NCBI GenBank assembly: GCA_904502005.1
Contig: CAJGDC010000006.1
Span: 1-52,379, forward strand
From: an uncultured Alistipes sp.
GTDB lineage: Bacteria; Bacteroidota; Bacteroidia; Bacteroidales; Rikenellaceae
Length of the DNA: 52,379 nucleotides
Reading direction: 5' to 3'
The stretch's first letter is position 1, and the number at the start of each line of letters is the position of its first letter. Both the position numbers and the translations under genes were made by a program. Positions 17,201 to 25,079 of the stretch are shown in pieces. A model generated the notes under the pieces. The model did not search any database and was not told the DNA's origin. It worked only from the letters and a program-made list of their open reading frames with translations.

Positions 17201-19255
17201 CAATGCGAATGCATAGTTTGCATAGTCCTCTGGCATGTTCTTAATGAATGCAGTAACTGTTACACGACCAGCAACAGTTGCATCTGGAGCGATAACGATC
17301 TGTGCACCCTCAGCGTAGATAGGCTCTACACGTGAAGGCTTAACTGGCTGAACCTTAGCGTATACGCGTACCGAGCTGTTCTCAGAAAGATAGTTTACAA
17401 GACCATTTACAGCCTCAGCAGGAACGATGTCGAACTGTGCAGTAAGAGTAGTTGCAGTCAAAGAGTTACCCTTCTTAGGACCGAGGATACGAACTGCAGT
17501 AGCCTTACCGTCAGCGAACTCAGGAACGAAAGTGATGTTCTGGATCATTGAAGCAAGCTGCTCAGCGATCTCGTCGATGTCGTTCTCAATCTTAGCCAAC
17601 TTCTCGTTAACCTCTGTCTTATATGCAGCCAAATCAGCAGCTACGTTATCAATTTTAGTGTTGAGCTCGTTGATCTGCTTCTGAAGCTTCTCAGTGTTTA
17701 CATTGATAGTCTGAAGAAGAATCTGGTCAGCAGCGCGGAACTCGTTCTTAGCAGCCTCAACAGCCTCGCTAATCTCCTTAGTTACCTCAGCCTTATAAGC
17801 CTCAAGCTCCTCAGCTACAGCAGCGATCTTCTCAGAGAGCTCAGTGTAGTTGCTCTCGATTGATGCCTCAACAAGGCTGAAACGCTGGTTCATTGTGTTC
17901 CAAAGCTTAGCATCCTCAGCCTTAAGAGTCTGCTCAAGAGCTACAACGTTAGCGTTGATAGCGTTCATCTGAGCAGCAAGAGCAGCGAGGTGTGCATCCA
18001 AAGCAGCCTTAACCTGAGAGATAGTGTTAGCGTTAGCGTTAGCCATTGCCTTAACGTTGTTGATACCAGCCCAGCAGTCAGAAAGCTGACCCTCGATAAA
18101 GCTCTTGTAGTCCTCGAAGTCCTGGCTAAGGTTTGCAAGGTTAGACTCTACAGCCTCAAGACCAGCAAAGAGAACGTTGATAAGCTTAGCGTTAGCCTCG
18201 TCAGCAGCCATGAGCTGTGCAAGAGTGTTGTTAACCTCAGCCTTGTATGCAGCGAAGAGAGCCTCGTTAGCAGCGATGTCAGCAGCGTTCTGCTTGCTCA
18301 ACTCCTCGTTAGCAGCGATCTGCTGCTCCATCTTAGGAAGGATGTTCTCCTCGATGTCAGCCAAAGTCTGCTCTGCAATCTCGATACGCTTTGTAAGGTC
18401 GTTGATCTTAGTGTCAACAGCGATCTGATACTTTGTGAAAGCCTCAACATTTGCAGCCATATCCTTCTGGAGGTCAGCTACAGCAGTCTGTGTAGACGCA
18501 AGGTCAGAAGCTACCAAGTTAAGGTCAGAACGCAAAGAAGCGATGTCGTTCTTGTTCTGGTCAATCTGACGCTGGAGCTTCTGCTCGAGAACGTCGATAA
18601 GACCCTTAAGCTCGTTGTACTTGTTGTTAAGGCTCTCCTCAAGAGTTGCAAGATCAGAAGCGATAGTTGCAAGCTGAGTCTTGAAAGCCTCGTCCTGAAG
18701 CTGAAGTGCGTCAACGTCACCGTTGAGGGCAGCGATAGCCTCGTTTACAAGCTTAACCTGCTCGGCCATGTTGTTAGTAAGTGTGCTGATTGCACCCTCG
18801 AGCTCGCTCTTAAGAGCAGCAACCTTAGATGCAGCATCCTCCTGAGCAGCCTTAAGAGTTGCAGCGTCGCCAGTAGCGATAGCGTTGTTCAACTCAGTCT
18901 TAGCAGCTGCAAGCTGACCCTCAAGGTCAGAGATGCGCTGGTTAGCAGCAGCGATAGCTGTGTTAGCAGCAGCGATAAGACCGTTAAGCTCAGTGTCCTT
19001 TGCCTTCAAGGCGTCAACGTCAGCCTTGTGAGCAGCAGCGAGCTCTGCCTTTGCAGTCTCAACCAATGCAGCCAAATCAGTCTTTGCCTTCTCAAGATCA
19101 CTCTTCAAAGGAGAGATGTGATCATCCATCAATGATGACTGAACCTTATCAATCTTGTTGTTAAGATTCTTGATGTCCTCATCATAGTCGGTACATCCGG
19201 CGAAGAGCAAAACTCCCACGAGGAGCATGCTCAACAACTTTGATAAATACTTCAT
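14237..19255 (-). CDS. Giant coiled-coil surface lipoprotein with three GLUG-type beta repeats
   Basis: A 1672-residue lipoprotein and the largest gene in the window. The signal peptide ends at FAGC (Cys21); the following TDYDED is acidic, as in Bacteroidota surface-export signals. Residues 22 to about 572 are an almost uninterrupted Ala/Glu/Lys/Leu heptad coiled coil; the first part resembles the N-terminal domain annotated on PL29-family lyases. A beta-rich region follows (about 573-870). Then come three long repeats, each entering through a GLFG motif and then GxVxN/GLVG-type turns: about 935-1010 (GLFGYVVGNIEG), 1205-1310 (GLFGSYVGDVKN) and 1485-1595 (GLFGWVLGTLKN). There are no lyase catalytic motifs. 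Likely a stalked surface adhesin or scaffold; this is inference. An OmpA-family gene lies 83 bp upstream. Confidence 0.85.
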   Translation of the reverse strand: MKYLSKLLSMLLVGVLLFAGCTDYDEDIKNLNNKIDKVQSSLMDDHISPLKSDLEKAKTDLAALVETAKAELAAAHKADVDALKAKDTELNGLIAAANTAIAAANQRISDLEGQLAAAKTELNNAIATGDAATLKAAQEDAASKVAALKSELEGAISTLTNNMAEQVKLVNEAIAALNGDVDALQLQDEAFKTQLATIASDLATLEESLNNKYNELKGLIDVLEQKLQRQIDQNKNDIASLRSDLNLVASDLASTQTAVADLQKDMAANVEAFTKYQIAVDTKINDLTKRIEIAEQTLADIEENILPKMEQQIAANEELSKQNAADIAANEALFAAYKAEVNNTLAQLMAADEANAKLINVLFAGLEAVESNLANLSQDFEDYKSFIEGQLSDCWAGINNVKAMANANANTISQVKAALDAHLAALAAQMNAINANVVALEQTLKAEDAKLWNTMNQRFSLVEASIESNYTELSEKIAAVAEELEAYKAEVTKEISEAVEAAKNEFRAADQILLQTINVNTEKLQKQINELNTKIDNVAADLAAYKTEVNEKLAKIENDIDEIAEQLASMIQNITFVPEFADGKATAVRILGPKKGNSLTATTLTAQFDIVPAEAVNGLVNYLSENSSVRVYAKVQPVKPSRVEPIYAEGAQIVIAPDATVAGRVTVTAFIKNMPEDYANYAFALGVETQKTQAMSDFVFIHENSDAQYQYTFVNAENKTIEESHPNYDADQNAIVFSKKWTKATESLVNVVEGYTFKLTDGKKFYTTAEIAARHNMAEGALDLNMDVEVADVDKCVAVEGTSVKMVSESEFDMFNHIGHAATLKLSAKSAIATDWSYAVNAIYNIVGPRVEKNVYYITEPGDLYWLSVAADLNNVSYNKVTVIFDVLPELKDLLMMNGYISNKPAGEFLPINFNGGEKSLTVVGNNAIVNGLKIKGEENVGLFGYVVGNIEGLHVMNATIEGTVRVGGLVGHICGNVENCSVDNSVVTATPVNTASGWDDGNSVGGIVGYLEADTENGPYYNVKNCVVSGVKINGFRDAGSVVGTAYVGTDNVSDNLTNNVQVLVNQRPALYPGYIKPANIGHIIGRVLPAAKAPYAWAENKNVFNFDNSSLRIQYALGAEVDATSVDAADHTLEIFTANGLAWFSNNVVIKDYYTYSNVIFTDNIDFGGKTYFEDDKCTFKAINNWEGKLYRSLNFDGQNKVVSNLTINDPSAKDLGLFGSYVGDVKNVTMNNIALIGLGRIAPVATQLWGNIDNCHVDGFVGYAISNGDDGDKVGGLVAQMQDPNAITNCSVKNADIEGYRDLGAVAGMANLNKYENVVVENVNIWINQVVNAYGSYVPFATESALVGRQTGAVKPALEAEGVNVYNILNAELGRRYVTDRKGDLYLGYDVTTSTVADQLVANAAGRSLKFDAKQNSAALFQFAADYKSYKEKTVNQVTDMELTKPWTAIGSSWNERFEGTYNGNNKTISKLNVVEYSTTPSGLFGWVLGTLKNIKVTDANISGCHYAGAVASVLFGTVEGCEVSNTTIVLLPEFVTGVFDNGDKAGALVGYLADNGIGADKVINNKVSGVNVKGYREVAGLVGRANTIDEMSGNVVENCEIVLDQMIAGSYVDTKDYFSTIGTLIGRLDDNTIANITNNTVTNVNLNTVDAKGVEAKIENPKEVGLNE

Positions 19256-19338
19256 AGTTTTTAAAATAAATAGTTAATAATTGATTTGTTTGTAAAAATA
19301 TCTAATATAAATATTCTCCTATTTATATAATGGTGTAA

Positions 19339-20565
19339 TTACTCAAGAGTACAAATTACAACACGGTTCTGCTCTGCCTTCTCAAATGGCTGAACTGTAT
19401 CACCCTTATGATCTGCAATGATACGGTTCTCAGCAACACCATTTGCGATAAGTACCTTGCGAACATTCTCAGCACGACGCTTAGAGAGCTCATTGTTGAT
19501 CTTTGGAGTACCTGTTACTGCGTCAGCATAACCAACGATATCTACAGTGTACTGCTCATTTGCCTTAAGCCACTCAGCGAGTTTCTTAATCTTAGCAGAC
19601 TCCTTCTTGTTGATGTAAGAAGAGCCGATAGTAAAGAATACATTCTGAGAGTGCTCCTTGTTGATTGCAGCGATGTGAGCAGCGTGCTCAGCAGCCAGAC
19701 GTGCAGCCTCAGCAGCCTTAGCCTGCTCAGCGGCGATACGCTCTCTCTCGGCCTTCTCAGCAGCCAGACGTGCAGCCTCAGCAGCCTTAGCCTTCTCAGC
19801 CTCAATACGAGCCTTCTCAGCCTTCTCAGCAGCTACGCGAGCAGCCTCCTCAGCGGCCTTCTGCTCAAGCCATACCTTTGACGGCTGGTTGTTCTTACCG
19901 AAACGGTATGAGAGACCTACCAATCCGTTGAACTGCCAGTCAACATTGCCAGCCTTCTTTGAGTTGAACTTGTCAGAGAGGATGTTAGAAGCAAGCTCAA
20001 GGTTGATTCCAAAGCGCTCACCCAAGCGGAAGTCAACGCCCAAACCGAAGCGACCAGCGAGGAAAAGCTTTGAATCCCAAAGGTACTCAAGCTCTACAGC
20101 CCAGTCCTCAGAACCTGCAGCAAGCTCAGTTGCAGCCTTGTTGTCAAAACCGTAGTTCAAACCAGCACCTGCAAATGCATAAACACTACATACGCGCTTG
20201 TGGTTAAAGCCGCCGATTAGCGAGCTAATATCAAGCTTGTAATCTGCATTGAGCTGCATAAATTTGAATGCATAATTTGCGTCTCTTAAAACCAAGGCGC
20301 CTTTGCCCTGCCAACCGCCAATACCAAAGCGTACACCCATAGCGTGGTGGAACTTGTAGTTGGTTGAAAGGAATAGAGCTGGTGAAAGAAGGTCACCGAA
20401 CTTAGAGGTTTCACCCAATGTGTAGGCATCACCTACCTGGAGTTGAATATCCCAGTGCGGACGGAACTCTACTGATGGGTCCGTTTTGCTCTGCGGATTT
20501 GCTGCCGATGCACTGATGCCACAAAGCAACATTGCAAGCGAAAGAGCTAAATGTTTGATTTTCAT
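19339..20565 (-). CDS. OmpA-family outer-membrane protein with helical repeat linker
   Basis: A 408-residue outer-membrane protein. The signal peptide is residues 1-21 (ends SASA). A small barrel spans about 22-225 (GVRFGIGGWQG, LVGLSYRFGKN). An Ala/Glu/Lys helical linker at about 233-297 contains 23-residue repeats, and a C-terminal OmpA peptidoglycan-binding domain covers about 305-408 (VDIVGYADAVTG, NNELSKRRAENVRKVL). It probably tethers the outer membrane to peptidoglycan through diaminopimelate contacts, as known for the family. It lies directly upstream of the giant coiled-coil lipoprotein on the same strand with an 83-bp gap and no terminator, so one transcript may cover both. A promoter lies about 150 bp upstream of its start. 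Confidence 0.93.
   Translation of the reverse strand: MKIKHLALSLAMLLCGISASAANPQSKTDPSVEFRPHWDIQLQVGDAYTLGETSKFGDLLSPALFLSTNYKFHHAMGVRFGIGGWQGKGALVLRDANYAFKFMQLNADYKLDISSLIGGFNHKRVCSVYAFAGAGLNYGFDNKAATELAAGSEDWAVELEYLWDSKLFLAGRFGLGVDFRLGERFGINLELASNILSDKFNSKKAGNVDWQFNGLVGLSYRFGKNNQPSKVWLEQKAAEEAARVAAEKAEKARIEAEKAKAAEAARLAAEKAERERIAAEQAKAAEAARLAAEHAAHIAAINKEHSQNVFFTIGSSYINKKESAKIKKLAEWLKANEQYTVDIVGYADAVTGTPKINNELSKRRAENVRKVLIANGVAENRIIADHKGDTVQPFEKAEQNRVVICTLE
19687..19792 (-). repeat. In-gene direct repeat encoding the OmpA linker
   Basis: Two identical 37-nt copies (19687-19723 and 19756-19792) are offset by 69 bp, that is 23 codons. They encode the repeated KAAEAARLAAE helix unit of the OmpA-family linker. 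Such exact in-frame repeats could expand or contract by recombination. Confidence 0.85.
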
Positions 20566-20721
20566 ACCCTTGTTTTAATTAATTTGTATTTAACTTCTGT
20601 TTTTGCACTCTAAACTTGTCTAAATAGTCTTTTTCTCAAAATTGCCGAACCTTTTTGGCAAATATTTAAAAGCGGTTCGTTATTCTCAAAAATGTCACTA
20701 GACTATATAGTATTTTACATG

Positions 20722-20753
20722 CAAAAATAGCAAAAAATATCTTATTGAGCAAA
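20722..20753 (-). promoter_or_regulatory. Promoter for the OmpA-family gene
   Basis: On the minus strand, TTTG (20750-20753) and TATTTTTG (20722-20729) are 20 bp apart. The transcript would carry a leader of about 150 nt, unusually long for this window. The leader includes a small inverted repeat, CGAACC (20646-20651) with GGTTCG (20674-20679). Confidence 0.65.
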
Positions 20754-20759
20754 TTTTTA

Positions 20760-21030
20760 GAGTTTTTTTCTCTCTTTTTTTATTCTTGAGGCTATTTGCC
20801 ATATATTTCAGGGTCAATTTGGGTATATTTTTTGCACACAAAAAGTTGAGAATTTTGCTATTTTCTCATGCGTTTTTAAGCTGATTAAATCATCAGATAT
20901 ATGCTTTGCCGTATAATATAAAATGAATAAAATTGTATTATAATTTGCATAATGCAAATAAATATGCAATTATTTGAGTGTTAAAAAGGTCTGTTTTATA
21001 TCCTATTTTGCCCGAATTTTGGTATAAGAT
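20760..21030. other. AT-rich intergenic region upstream of the OmpA-family promoter
   Basis: No open frame, RNA gene or terminator is visible in this very AT-rich stretch. The one structured item is the palindrome at 20943-20959 with a nearby half-site, listed separately. Confidence 0.6.
20943..20970. promoter_or_regulatory. Operator-like palindrome
   Basis: ATTTGCAT-A-ATGCAAAT is a perfect 17-nt palindrome (20943-20959), followed by an extra half-site ATGCAAT (20964-20970). It lies about 200 bp upstream of the OmpA-family promoter and 70 bp past the end of the peptidase terminator. A transcription-factor site is possible; chance is also possible in AT-rich DNA. Confidence 0.35.
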
Positions 21031-21032
21031 AC

Positions 21033-21063
21033 AAAAAAACAGAGGACTTCAGTGAGCCCTCTG
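21033..21063 (-). terminator. Terminator of the dipeptidyl peptidase gene
   Basis: On the minus strand CAGAGG (21058-21063) pairs with CCTCTG (21040-21045), followed by T7. It lies 24 bp beyond the stop codon. Confidence 0.75.
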
Positions 21064-21086
21064 CCTTTATCTGTCAATCTGATGTT

Positions 21087-23204
21087 TTACAAATTCTCCA
21101 GTGTGTAGTCCACCATCTTTTGTCGGACCTGAGAGGTACAGGATGGCAGCATAGAGTGGTTTTGGTCAGGGTAGACCATCATGTCATACTGCTTTCTAGC
21201 GGCATTGAGGCGGTGACACATCTCCATGCTATTCTGGAAGTGGACATTATCGTCTGCTGTTCCGTGGATAATAAGTAGACGTGTGCGTGGTGATAGCTTC
21301 TCGGCGTGGCTAAGTGGAGAGTTATCGTCATAGCCCTTTGCATTATCTTGTGGCAGTCCGTTGTAAATCTCGGTATAGATTGTGTCGTAGTATCTCCATG
21401 AGGTTACTGGCGCTACGGCTATAGCCATCTTAAAGAGTCCATCACCGTGCAGAGCGCAGTTTAGAGCCATAAAGCCACCATAAGACCAGCCGTAGATACC
21501 TATGCGGTTCTTATCAACGTATGGCAGAGTGGCAAGGTATCGAGCAAAAGATATTTGGTCCTCGTATTCGCGTCTGCCAAGGTCGGCATAGGTGCATTTC
21601 TTAAACTCTTCACCGCGAAATCCTGTGCCACGACCATCGCAACAAGCAATAATGTAGCCGTGTCGTGTGAGTACGTCCTCCCAATCTGCACCCCAGCGGT
21701 TGGCAGCACTCTGTGAGCCGGGACCAGAATATTGGGTCAGCAGTATAGGGTAGAGTTTTGTAGGGTCGTAATCCTTTGGTAGCTGGATGTAGTAGTTAAG
21801 AGTGTCGCCTCGCTCGGTGATAAACTGGCGATACTCCTTTCTCTGAAGCTCACCTGCCGCAGCTACAGCCTTGCGACGGTCGGCAAGGGTGTCGATTGTT
21901 GTTCCATCGGCGCGATTTACGGTGATAATGTTCGGAGTATTGGCGTCGTTGAATGTGCGCACATAATATTTCATGCCCGCAGAAGGTATGATGGTGTTAA
22001 ATCCACCCTCTGGAGTTAGTAGTCGGCGTGACTTGCCATTTAGGCGTACAGAATACAAGTTGCGCTCAAGAGGTGAACTCTCGGTAGAGGTGTAGTATAT
22101 GTTCTTGCCGTCATGGCCTACAAAAGATACAACCTCCCAACAACCAGATGTTATTGCATTAAGGCGTCCTTTGGCTATAGAGTGAAGATAGAGGTGCATC
22201 CAGCCGGCAGAGGTCTCCTCCATAACGATGAACTTGTCGCCGTCTATAAATGTTATAGTTGAACTGTTTGGTCGCTCAACATAGCGAGGGGAGCTCTCGG
22301 TATAGATAACCTTTTGTGTCCCATCTTCGTTGCACATAACCACCTCAAAGTTGTTCTGCAGACGGTTTACACGATAGAAGTACAACTTGTTTGCGGGTGT
22401 CCAAACGACATTAAAGATATATTGGTCGGTGTTGTTGCCTACATCAATCTTGGTATGGCTACGATTTTCAATATCGTAGAGATAGAGTTCAACAACAGAG
22501 TTCTTGTCGCCTGCCTTTGGATACTTGAACGAGTATGCGTGGTTGTAGAGGGTGTTGTCAAAGCGCATCATCTCAAATGTGGGCACCTGACTCTCATCAA
22601 AACGCAGGTAGGCAATCTTTTTACCATCATTTGAAAATGCGTAGGCGCGGGTAAAACCATACTCCTCCTCGTATACCCAGTCAGAGGTGCCGTTGATTAT
22701 CTCGTTCCAGCGGCCATCATTGGTTATGGCGGTGGTGCTCTTATTAATAATATTATATAGGTATAGATTGTTCTGCTTGCTATAGGCTATCTGCTTGCCA
22801 TCTGGCGAGAATGTTATATCTCTTACAGCCTGAAAACAATCAAGGGTCTCGCCGCGACGCATAAGTAGATAGTCGGCAGTGTATGAGTGGCGGTAGATAG
22901 GTGTAACGGTTGCAGACTGTGGGAGTAGTACCATCTGCTCATCAGCTGATAGAGTGTAGTCGGCAACTGCAAATGGGGCGGTAAAGAGCGTGTCGCACAT
23001 ATTCTTGTCGCTATATGAGCGGCAAAGAATGCTGTTTTTGCTTAGTACAGTGTAGTGCTCGCCATCTTTCATGCTTCGCAGTGCAGATATTCCACGGTTG
23101 GCTCTGCGGATTTTGAGAATGTCGCTATAGCTGCCCTGTGCAGTAAGTGTAGCAGCGATGGTTACTGTAACCACCGCTGCAAGTCTTCTAAATATCGTCA
23201 ACAT
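21087..23204 (-). CDS. Dipeptidyl peptidase IV, S9B serine peptidase
   Basis: A 705-residue exported prolyl dipeptidyl peptidase that removes Xaa-Pro dipeptides from peptide N-termini in the periplasm. A signal peptide (about residues 1-23) precedes an N-terminal beta-propeller. The double-Glu N-terminus anchor is visible in SDWVYEEEYGF. The C-terminal alpha/beta-hydrolase domain carries the nucleophile motif GWSYGG near residue 572, Asp in HGTADDNVHF near 651 and His in PDQNHSML near 683. The length matches the bacterial DPP4 family. Its start overlaps the upstream unknown gene by 17 bp, so the two are translationally linked. Confidence 0.95.
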   Translation of the reverse strand: MLTIFRRLAAVVTVTIAATLTAQGSYSDILKIRRANRGISALRSMKDGEHYTVLSKNSILCRSYSDKNMCDTLFTAPFAVADYTLSADEQMVLLPQSATVTPIYRHSYTADYLLMRRGETLDCFQAVRDITFSPDGKQIAYSKQNNLYLYNIINKSTTAITNDGRWNEIINGTSDWVYEEEYGFTRAYAFSNDGKKIAYLRFDESQVPTFEMMRFDNTLYNHAYSFKYPKAGDKNSVVELYLYDIENRSHTKIDVGNNTDQYIFNVVWTPANKLYFYRVNRLQNNFEVVMCNEDGTQKVIYTESSPRYVERPNSSTITFIDGDKFIVMEETSAGWMHLYLHSIAKGRLNAITSGCWEVVSFVGHDGKNIYYTSTESSPLERNLYSVRLNGKSRRLLTPEGGFNTIIPSAGMKYYVRTFNDANTPNIITVNRADGTTIDTLADRRKAVAAAGELQRKEYRQFITERGDTLNYYIQLPKDYDPTKLYPILLTQYSGPGSQSAANRWGADWEDVLTRHGYIIACCDGRGTGFRGEEFKKCTYADLGRREYEDQISFARYLATLPYVDKNRIGIYGWSYGGFMALNCALHGDGLFKMAIAVAPVTSWRYYDTIYTEIYNGLPQDNAKGYDDNSPLSHAEKLSPRTRLLIIHGTADDNVHFQNSMEMCHRLNAARKQYDMMVYPDQNHSMLPSCTSQVRQKMVDYTLENL

Positions 23205-23874
23205 TAAATTCGTAGTTAAGTCGTTTTCCTGTCACAAAGGTTGAACTATCAAACTTGTTGTTAAATTGGTCTACCGTAACCCTCTTACACTGCTCATATG
23301 GTGGGGTAAGTAGGTCGAAGTTTACAGCGTAGTATATTGCAGCCTCAAGGATTGCAATTAGACGCTCGCGGTCAATCTCCTCCTTGCCAAAGTTCATAGC
23401 GCGCATACTACTCTGACGTTTGCCCTCGACAAAGAACATACGCTCGCGATTGATAAAGATGCGTCCGATAAGATAGCCCTCGTCGGCAGAACGCTTATCC
23501 TTGAATGAGTCAGAGAGAAAGTCGTAGATGTCAATCATACCGCAGTAGCTGTTTGCCTTGTCCTGCTGAACGTAGCTATTCTGCCAGATGATATGGTTTG
23601 AATCGAACTGGAAAATGTCGGTGTGCATCTTGAAAATCAGAATGTCAGAGGCGATCTGAAGTTGTGCTTCGTGCTTGCCTCGGTCACGATACTCAAGTCG
23701 TACACGTCTATCGACCTTCCCCTCCAGGGCATCCTCCATCTCAGATGCCATCTCAAAGAGTGTATCCTTCAAAAGGTTGAATACGGCGAAGGTGTTGTCA
23801 AAAACCCTCTGCTTGAGCATAGACTTCTCGATGATAGTCCCCAGAATCTTCTCTCTTAATGGTTGTGCTGTCAT
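23188..23874 (-). CDS. Conserved hypothetical protein co-transcribed with dipeptidyl peptidase
   Basis: A 228-residue soluble protein without signal peptide or membrane segment. I do not recognise a named domain. The N-terminal half is helical and acidic (NLLKDTLFEMASEMEDALEG). The middle contains an alternating beta-like stretch (LQIASDILIFKMHTDIFQF), followed by IIWQNSYVQQDKANSYCGMI, and the C-terminal part has FINRERMFFVEGKRQ. It looks like a real gene: normal codon use, a consensus -7 box about 40 bp upstream and a 17-bp overlap with the peptidase gene. The layout suggests a Bacteroidales-specific family; its role is unknown. Confidence 0.75.
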   Translation of the reverse strand: MTAQPLREKILGTIIEKSMLKQRVFDNTFAVFNLLKDTLFEMASEMEDALEGKVDRRVRLEYRDRGKHEAQLQIASDILIFKMHTDIFQFDSNHIIWQNSYVQQDKANSYCGMIDIYDFLSDSFKDKRSADEGYLIGRIFINRERMFFVEGKRQSSMRAMNFGKEEIDRERLIAILEAAIYYAVNFDLLTPPYEQCKRVTVDQFNNKFDSSTFVTGKRLNYEFNVDDI

Positions 23875-23915
23875 AGTTTATATAAGCTTGCTTATATTTT
23901 ATATTTTCTCCTCAA

Positions 23916-23923
23916 CAAAGATA
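23916..23923 (-). promoter_or_regulatory. -7 box for the unknown gene and dipeptidyl peptidase
   Basis: The minus strand reads TATCTTTG, a consensus -7 box, about 42 bp before the ATG at 23874. No clear -33 TTTG was found. Confidence 0.45.
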
Positions 23924-23964
23924 GTGAAAATTATTGAAAGATATAAAATTTGCACGATTTTATT

Positions 23965-23972
23965 TATATTTG
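23965..23972 (+). promoter_or_regulatory. -7 box for the GT2 glycosyltransferase
   Basis: TATATTTG at 23965-23972 matches the -7 consensus. It argues that translation starts at 24003, or at 23982 with almost no leader, and not at any start inside or before the box. The -33 is not clear. Confidence 0.5.
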
Positions 23973-24002
23973 TCGCTCAATATGTTTGTTGATAAATTGA
24001 AT

Positions 24003-25028
24003 ATGAGTAGGATTGCACTGCCAAAGGTCTCTGTAGTAATGCCTGCGTATAATGTAGAGCAGTATATAGCACACTCTATTGAGTCTGTGCTGGCTTCGGA
24101 TTATCCCAATATTGAGTTGATAATTGTGGATGATGGCTCTACTGACTCAACTTTCGCTATTGCGCAGGGTTATGCTGCAAATGATAGCCGTGTAGTGGCG
24201 CTTACAAAGAGTAATGGCGGTCAAGGTGTGGCTCGTAATTTTGGTGTGGAGCGAAGTGGTGGCGAGTATATTCTCTTTGTAGACTCTGACGATATTATCA
24301 CTAAAAGCTATATCTCCAAGGCGGTGGTGGAGATGGAGCGTGACAGCGAGGTCAAGGTTGTGACCTGCCGAGGCGAGTTTTTTGATGGTCGTACAGGAAA
24401 GTGGAGGCTGAAGAGGTATTCATCTGGAAGGTTGGCTCGGCGTAATGTCTTTACAATTAGCTCGCTTATGCGCCGAGAGGATTTTATCCGAGTGGGTGGT
24501 TTTGATATCTCAATGCACAACTATTGTGAGGATTGGGCTCTCTGGATTGCAATCCTTAAGGATGGAGGTAGGGTGGTTACACTTCCTACGGTTGAGTTCT
24601 TCTACCGTGTAAGGGCCGGCTCGTCGCGTTTTGTGGGTAGAAAGTATAAGAGCGAGCTGATAACGGTACTTAACCGTAAGTTTCCGGACTTCTTTGAGCG
24701 AAAACTGGGTGGAAAACTCTACTCTCAGCGCTCTATGTCAAAGTATATCAATCTTTTGCTTAACTTTATATTTCCACGAAGAGCCTCGGTATCAAGGCTG
24801 CACAGACCGCTATTCTACTTTGTTAGGGCGGTGCCAAGAATTATCGGTGACGCTACGGAGTGTGATGCGGTTTGGAACGGAAGAGAGGTGACTATAGCTC
24901 GTATAGACTCGCTACCTTCAAGACATGAACGTGAGATTGCTATGCATAATGGAGAGGTGGTCGGGTATTGTACAGAGTATCGCTTCTGGCTCAGGCGCAG
25001 GTGCTGGGAGGTAAGGCTTAAGGGGTAA
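24003..25028 (+). CDS. Glycosyltransferase family 2
   Basis: A GT-A-fold transferase of 341 residues. The N-terminus PKVSVVMPAYNVEQYI is the classical GT2 opening. IELIIVDDGSTDST gives the nucleotide-binding Asp, ILFVDSDD the metal-binding DxD, and EDWALW the catalytic-base region. It adds a sugar to a surface glycan; donor and acceptor cannot be read. No transmembrane segment is evident. ATG 24003 was chosen because it leaves a leader of about 25 nt after the -7 box; ATG 23982 in the same frame is the alternative. It stands alone, divergent from the peptidase operon, and ends at a shared terminator. Confidence 0.9.
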   Translation: MSRIALPKVSVVMPAYNVEQYIAHSIESVLASDYPNIELIIVDDGSTDSTFAIAQGYAANDSRVVALTKSNGGQGVARNFGVERSGGEYILFVDSDDIITKSYISKAVVEMERDSEVKVVTCRGEFFDGRTGKWRLKRYSSGRLARRNVFTISSLMRREDFIRVGGFDISMHNYCEDWALWIAILKDGGRVVTLPTVEFFYRVRAGSSRFVGRKYKSELITVLNRKFPDFFERKLGGKLYSQRSMSKYINLLLNFIFPRRASVSRLHRPLFYFVRAVPRIIGDATECDAVWNGREVTIARIDSLPSRHEREIAMHNGEVVGYCTEYRFWLRRRCWEVRLKG

Positions 25029-25034
25029 AATAAA

Positions 25035-25064
25035 AAAAAGTGGTGCAGTGATGCACCACTTTTT
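25035..25064. terminator. Bidirectional terminator between GT2 and gatZ-like gene
   Basis: The 13-bp arms AAAAAGTGGTGCA and TGCACCACTTTTT with a GTGA loop have T-runs on both strands, fitting the two convergent genes. Confidence 0.92.
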
Positions 25065-25079
25065 CGTTATATTGCGCTA

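Noticed and set aside
17990..19135. A 381-codon open frame on the plus strand, plus others at 14231-14803, 16796-17335 and 19408-19881
   Set aside because: They are antisense to the giant lipoprotein and OmpA genes. Their Leu/Ser/Val-rich products are what the complement of Ala/Glu/Lys coiled-coil codons gives; they lack promoters and domains.
14237..19255. Polysaccharide lyase assignment for the giant lipoprotein
   Set aside because: Only the N-terminal coiled-coil part resembles the domain found on PL29-type proteins; no catalytic domain is recognisable.
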